47,354 bases of DNA from BMS3Bbin11 sp034659075 (GTDB lineage: Bacteria > Pseudomonadota > Gammaproteobacteria > BMS3Bbin11): NCBI GenBank assembly GCA_034659075.1, contig JAYEGM010000054.1, positions 1 to 47,354 on the forward strand, given 5' to 3'. The stretch's first letter is position 1. Each line of letters opens with the position of its first letter. The notes below the pieces were generated by a model. That model had not been told where the DNA came from and ran no database searches. It saw only the letters and a program-made list of their open reading frames with translations. A program made the translations under genes and the position numbers. This document shows, piece after piece, positions 44,222-47,354 of this stretch.

Positions 44222-44335
44222 CTATCCCATCAAAAGCTCTGCACCCGAGTCAGACAAAAGGCCTGTCAGGCACTTCATCATATACGACACCCTAGATCCG
44301 GACAGGTTCCTGAAAGTAATTAATCGCGCCCTCAT
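44222..44335 (-). CDS. possible 37-codon ORF upstream of hfq
   Basis: An ATG at 44335, preceded closely by GGGAGAGG, opens a 37-codon frame ending in TAG at 44222, inside the 223-nt miaA-hfq gap. The encoded peptide starts MRARLITFRNL and matches nothing I recognise. The ribosome site is very close to the ATG, and the frame may be chance; the gap may instead hold hfq promoters. Confidence 0.2.
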   Translation of the reverse strand: MRARLITFRNLSGSRVSYMMKCLTGLLSDSGAELLMG

Positions 44336-44391
44336 CACCTCTCCCATAAACTATAACGTGCACGCTATCCCTATTATCAGCAGGCGAGACA

Positions 44392-45333
44392 TTAAACACT
44401 AGTCTTTTTCTGAATAAATTCCAAGACTTTTTCCTGATAATCTGTATTTTTACTGTCAAACCATGTCAGCTCCGAATCCCCTCTTAACCAGGTGAGTTGC
44501 CGCTTTGCCAGTTGACGGGTGCTGTAAAGGCAGCGCAGACGCATTTCTTCATAACTATTTTTTCCGTCAAGATGCTCCAGCACCTGGCGGTACCCTACTG
44601 CACGCATAGCGGGCAGGCTGTTCTCAAGGCCCAGAGCCTGTAACTCTCTCACTTCATCAATAAAACCCTGTTCGAACATCTGACACAGCCTTTTCTCTAT
44701 GTTTTCATGCAGCAGACGTCGGTCAGATGGCCATATGCCAATTTTGATAATGTTCCAGGGAATTTCCTGACGACTGTTGCTGGCGTGTTGCGTAGCTGTG
44801 ACACCACTGACTTCATAGATTTCCAGCGCTCGCATTATACGCTGCCGGTCATTGGCATTGATCCGATTCGCAGATTCCGGGTCTATCTCAGATAAGCGTT
44901 CATGCAGAGCCTGCCAACTGCTATTTCCCGCCTCAAGTAACAGCTTTTCCCGCACAGCTACATCTGCAGCAGGTAAATCCGGCAAGCCGTACTGCAACGC
45001 CCGAAAATAAAACATCGTCCCCCCCACCAGCAAAGGCACCCTGCCCTGAGCAGAATAGTCTTCCATCAATTGCAGCGCATCGGTACGAAACTCATCCGCC
45101 GAATAGGGCTGGCCGGGCTCGCGTATATTTATCAATGCATGCGGATAATTCTTCATTTCATCGGTCGTGACCTTGGCAGTGCCGATGTCCATCCCGCGAT
45201 AGATCTGCCCGGAATCAACACTGATCAAACCAACAGGCATTTGATCAGCAATTCGCATAGCCAGGCCGGTTTTACCGGCAGCAGTCGGACCCATCAAAAA
45301 AATCGCAGCAGGTTTGGGGGTGCTAGAGCTCAA
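44392..45333 (-). CDS. miaA: tRNA dimethylallyltransferase
   Basis: Adds the isopentenyl group to A37 of tRNAs reading U-starting codons. The 313-residue product has the P-loop FLMGPTAAGKTG, SVDSGQIYRGMDIGTAK, LINIREP and the C-terminal STRQLAKRQLTWLR. The start appears to be a TTG at 45333, because a TAA lies two codons upstream and the next ATG is inside the P-loop region. No Shine-Dalgarno is visible; the preceding bases are the heptad-repeat array. Confidence 0.95.
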   Translation of the reverse strand: MSSSTPKPAAIFLMGPTAAGKTGLAMRIADQMPVGLISVDSGQIYRGMDIGTAKVTTDEMKNYPHALINIREPGQPYSADEFRTDALQLMEDYSAQGRVPLLVGGTMFYFRALQYGLPDLPAADVAVREKLLLEAGNSSWQALHERLSEIDPESANRINANDRQRIMRALEIYEVSGVTATQHASNSRQEIPWNIIKIGIWPSDRRLLHENIEKRLCQMFEQGFIDEVRELQALGLENSLPAMRAVGYRQVLEHLDGKNSYEEMRLRCLYSTRQLAKRQLTWLRGDSELTWFDSKNTDYQEKVLEFIQKKTSV

Positions 45334-45334
45334 T

Positions 45335-45443
45335 ATTTACGGTTTACGGTTTACGGTTTACGGTTTACGGTTTACGGTTTACGGTTTACGGTTTACGGTT
45401 TACGACTTAGATTTTACGTAAACCGTAATACTTAAAAACTAAT
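45335..45443. repeat. heptad-repeat array (mutL/miaA gap)
   Basis: One ATTTACG plus nine perfect GTTTACG units run from 45335 to 45404. After a short spacer come four reverse-oriented units of form NNNTAAN (45416-45443: ACGTAAA, CCGTAAT, ACTTAAA, AACTAAT). The array ends one base before the miaA TTG start and eight bases short of the mutL stop. The perfect tract should be prone to copy-number slippage. Confidence 0.92.
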
Positions 45444-45450
45444 ACTGTCT

Positions 45451-47298
45451 TTATTGTCCTCGCATAAACCACTTGTCAATCTCGGAAATACTAAACTGCT
45501 TCCAGGTCGGCCGTCCATGATTACATTGGTTGCTGCGTTCAGTCTGCTCCATTTCCCGCAACAGTGCATTCATTTCTTCTCTGGTTAGCAGCCGGTTTGC
45601 CCGCACGGAGCCATGACAGGCCATGGTAGAGAGAATTTCATTAATGCAATCTTCCATTCTGCTGGAACGGCCATGTTCGGCGAGATCCGATAAAATGTCT
45701 CGGATTAAAGTCGGGACATCGGCTCTGGCAAGCATTTCAGGGACGCTGCGAATCACGACACTAGTATCAGTAATTACTTCAACTTCAAATCCTATCTGAT
45801 TGAAATAATTAATATTATTTTCTGCCTGAATTATCTCTTCCTGACTTAAGGCCAGGTGTACCGGTACCAGCAGGGGTTGCCGGGCAAGCTGTTCTTTATC
45901 GAGTTGGGATTTTAGTTTTTCATAACTGATACGCTCATGCGCCGCGTGCATATCGACAATGACCAGCCCCTTATCATTCTCTGCCAGTATGTAAATACCC
46001 TGCAGCTGGGCAAGGGCAAAGCCGAGGGGAAATTCAGCTGAGGGAGATTCATTTTTCTGCAGCTCTTCGGCCACAACCTGGCCGTCTGCGCTGCCTGCTT
46101 CGGCAGAAACTGCGTTGCCCGCATCTGAATAGAGCTTGTCCAGTCCAGCCATCTGCTCCTGTACAGAGTATGGGGGCAGCTTTGTATCAAAACGGTGCTG
46201 GGCAAACTGAAAAGTCCCGCTACTTTCTGGCGGCACAGCCGACGGAGGATCTGCTGCAATTGCACCGGGCCGGGTATCTGTAAGCATTCTCTTTAGTGAC
46301 TGGGATATAAAGCCGTGTATTTGCCTGTCTTCGCGAAAACGGACTTCGTGCTTGCCCGGGTGAACATTGACATCCACCTGGTTCGGCGGCAAATCGAGAA
46401 ATAGAACAAATACCGGCTGACGCTGGTGGTGCAGCACATCCCGATAGGCCTGAGTGACGGCATGCATCAGCAGCTTGTCCCGGACATAGCGCTGGTTTAC
46501 ATAGAAAAACTGCTGATCCCGCTGGCTCCTTGAATAGGTTGGCTCTGAGAACCAGCCATGTATATGCAGATCACCCACTTGCTGATCAATAAAAAGACAA
46601 TTATCAATGAACTCTTTACCCAGTACATCGGCCACACGCCTGTAACGCCCCGCATCATCTTCAGCCGCCTGCAGCGAATGCACGGCCCTGCCATCATGAA
46701 AAAGTCGAAAGCCAACATCGGGCCTGGCCAGGGCCTGTTCCAGAAACCGTCGATCCAGGTGTTTGTATTCCGTTTTTTCTGTGCGCAGAAATTTTCGCCG
46801 CGCCGGGGTGTTATAGAAAAGATCGCAAATCTCGATAGTGGTCCCCTGCGGGTGAGCCGCAGGCACTGGGGCAGGAAGATCTTCATGGCTTTCACAGACA
46901 AGTTTCCAGGCATGTTCGCTGCCTGATGCCCGGCTGGTAATCGTCATGCGGGACACCGAGCCCATGCTGGGCAGTGCCTCACCACGAAAGCCCATAGTCA
47001 TTACATGAATCAGGTCATGCTGATTCTGTATCTTACTGGTAGCATGCCGGCCCATAGCGAGTTTCAGGGACTCCTGGCGAATACCGTGGCCATCATCACG
47101 CACTGAGATTCGCCGCAAACCACCATGCTCCAGTTCAACGACGATTTGCTTTGCACCGGCATCCAGACTATTTTCCAGCAGCTCTTTAAGGATGGAGGCA
47201 GGCCGTTCAACAATTTCACCCGCAGCAATCTGGTTCACCAGCTGATCAGGCAGCTGACGAATGGTTGGGGGTTGATTGATGTCCTCGCGGTTTGCCAT
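45451..47298 (-). CDS. mutL: DNA mismatch repair protein MutL (endonuclease-type)
   Basis: Mismatch-repair ATPase linking MutS to downstream nicking and excision. The 615-residue protein has an N-terminal GHKL ATPase (IAAGEIVERPASILKELLEN, DDGHGI, GFRGEALPSM), a variable linker (about 340-425) and a C-terminal dimerisation domain. Endonuclease motifs are present there: D449-M-H-A-x2-E455-x4-E460, ACHGSVRANR from 560, and C592-N-H-G-R-P. Q is replaced by M in the first motif. E. coli MutL lacks these motifs and relies on MutH. Confidence 0.96.
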   Translation of the reverse strand: MANREDINQPPTIRQLPDQLVNQIAAGEIVERPASILKELLENSLDAGAKQIVVELEHGGLRRISVRDDGHGIRQESLKLAMGRHATSKIQNQHDLIHVMTMGFRGEALPSMGSVSRMTITSRASGSEHAWKLVCESHEDLPAPVPAAHPQGTTIEICDLFYNTPARRKFLRTEKTEYKHLDRRFLEQALARPDVGFRLFHDGRAVHSLQAAEDDAGRYRRVADVLGKEFIDNCLFIDQQVGDLHIHGWFSEPTYSRSQRDQQFFYVNQRYVRDKLLMHAVTQAYRDVLHHQRQPVFVLFLDLPPNQVDVNVHPGKHEVRFREDRQIHGFISQSLKRMLTDTRPGAIAADPPSAVPPESSGTFQFAQHRFDTKLPPYSVQEQMAGLDKLYSDAGNAVSAEAGSADGQVVAEELQKNESPSAEFPLGFALAQLQGIYILAENDKGLVIVDMHAAHERISYEKLKSQLDKEQLARQPLLVPVHLALSQEEIIQAENNINYFNQIGFEVEVITDTSVVIRSVPEMLARADVPTLIRDILSDLAEHGRSSRMEDCINEILSTMACHGSVRANRLLTREEMNALLREMEQTERSNQCNHGRPTWKQFSISEIDKWFMRGQ

Positions 47299-47354
47299 CG
47301 ATTTCCTACCTTGTCGATGCAGGGTTCAGGAACGCTACTTTTTCTTTACTGATA

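Noticed and set aside
45335..45443. CRISPR-like or telomere-like array
   Set aside because: Units are 7 bp with no spacers, no cas genes are nearby, and the tract sits inside a chromosomal operon rather than at a replicon end.

Overview
The window is an ordinary, densely packed stretch of chromosome from a gammaproteobacterium outside the Enterobacterales. Marker gene content and order are gammaproteobacterial: surE-pcm-yqaA-nlpD-rpoS, mutL-miaA-hfq-hflX-hflK-hflC, thrS-infC-rpmI-rplT-pheS-pheT-ihfA, and rlmE-ftsH-folP-glmM-tpiA-secG-tRNA-Leu-nuo. Several traits argue against E. coli relatives. NuoC and NuoD are separate proteins, a HisZ subunit is present, and MutL keeps endonuclease-type motifs. 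These traits fit deeper lineages such as Chromatiales- or Thiotrichales-like bacteria, but the exact taxon is an inference. I see no insertion sequence, prophage, CRISPR array or foreign island.

Layout, mostly on the minus strand. Positions 1-7867 hold the complex I operon, nuoA to nuoH, cut inside nuoH by the window edge, with a TTGACA promoter and a possible 10-codon leader. Positions 8063-14370 hold tRNA-Leu(GAG), secG, tpiA, glmM, folP, ftsH and rlmE. Positions 14464-20156 hold yhbY (plus strand), a DUF4149 membrane protein, greA, carB and carA; carA has a hairpin-bearing leader. Positions 20359-24460 hold a Mth938-domain protein (plus), rpoS, nlpD, yqaA, pcm and surE. moaC and a DAHP synthase follow on the plus strand (24620-26354). 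Positions 26450-34404 hold a truncated tRNA-Pro relic, tRNA-Pro(GGG), a MerR-type gene, ihfA, pheT, pheS, rplT, rpmI, infC (probable AUC start), thrS and tRNA-Val(GAC). A tolC homologue (minus) and an APC permease (plus) diverge at about 36.1 kb. The rest (37547-47298) is purA, hisZ, a DUF2065 protein, hflC, hflK, hflX, hfq, miaA and mutL.

Functionally the window covers respiration (complex I), translation and its factors, membrane protein quality control (FtsH plus its HflK/HflC partners), pyrimidine/arginine precursor supply (CarAB), stationary-phase control (RpoS) and mismatch repair.

The most unusual signal is a set of intergenic elements built on a strict 7-bp period. They lie after moaC, between the permease and purA, between hflX and hflK, and between mutL and miaA, with a possible two-unit version between the Mth938 gene and rpoS. 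Unit sequence differs between loci, but nearly every unit fits NNNTRAA, so each carries a TAA or TGA. At each of the four full loci two arms face each other as an inverted repeat. At several sites the host gene's own stop codon is part of a unit. Other points worth checking are the tRNA-Pro relic with a long hairpin, the rplT-pheS double hairpin, the carA leader and the nuoA mini-ORF.
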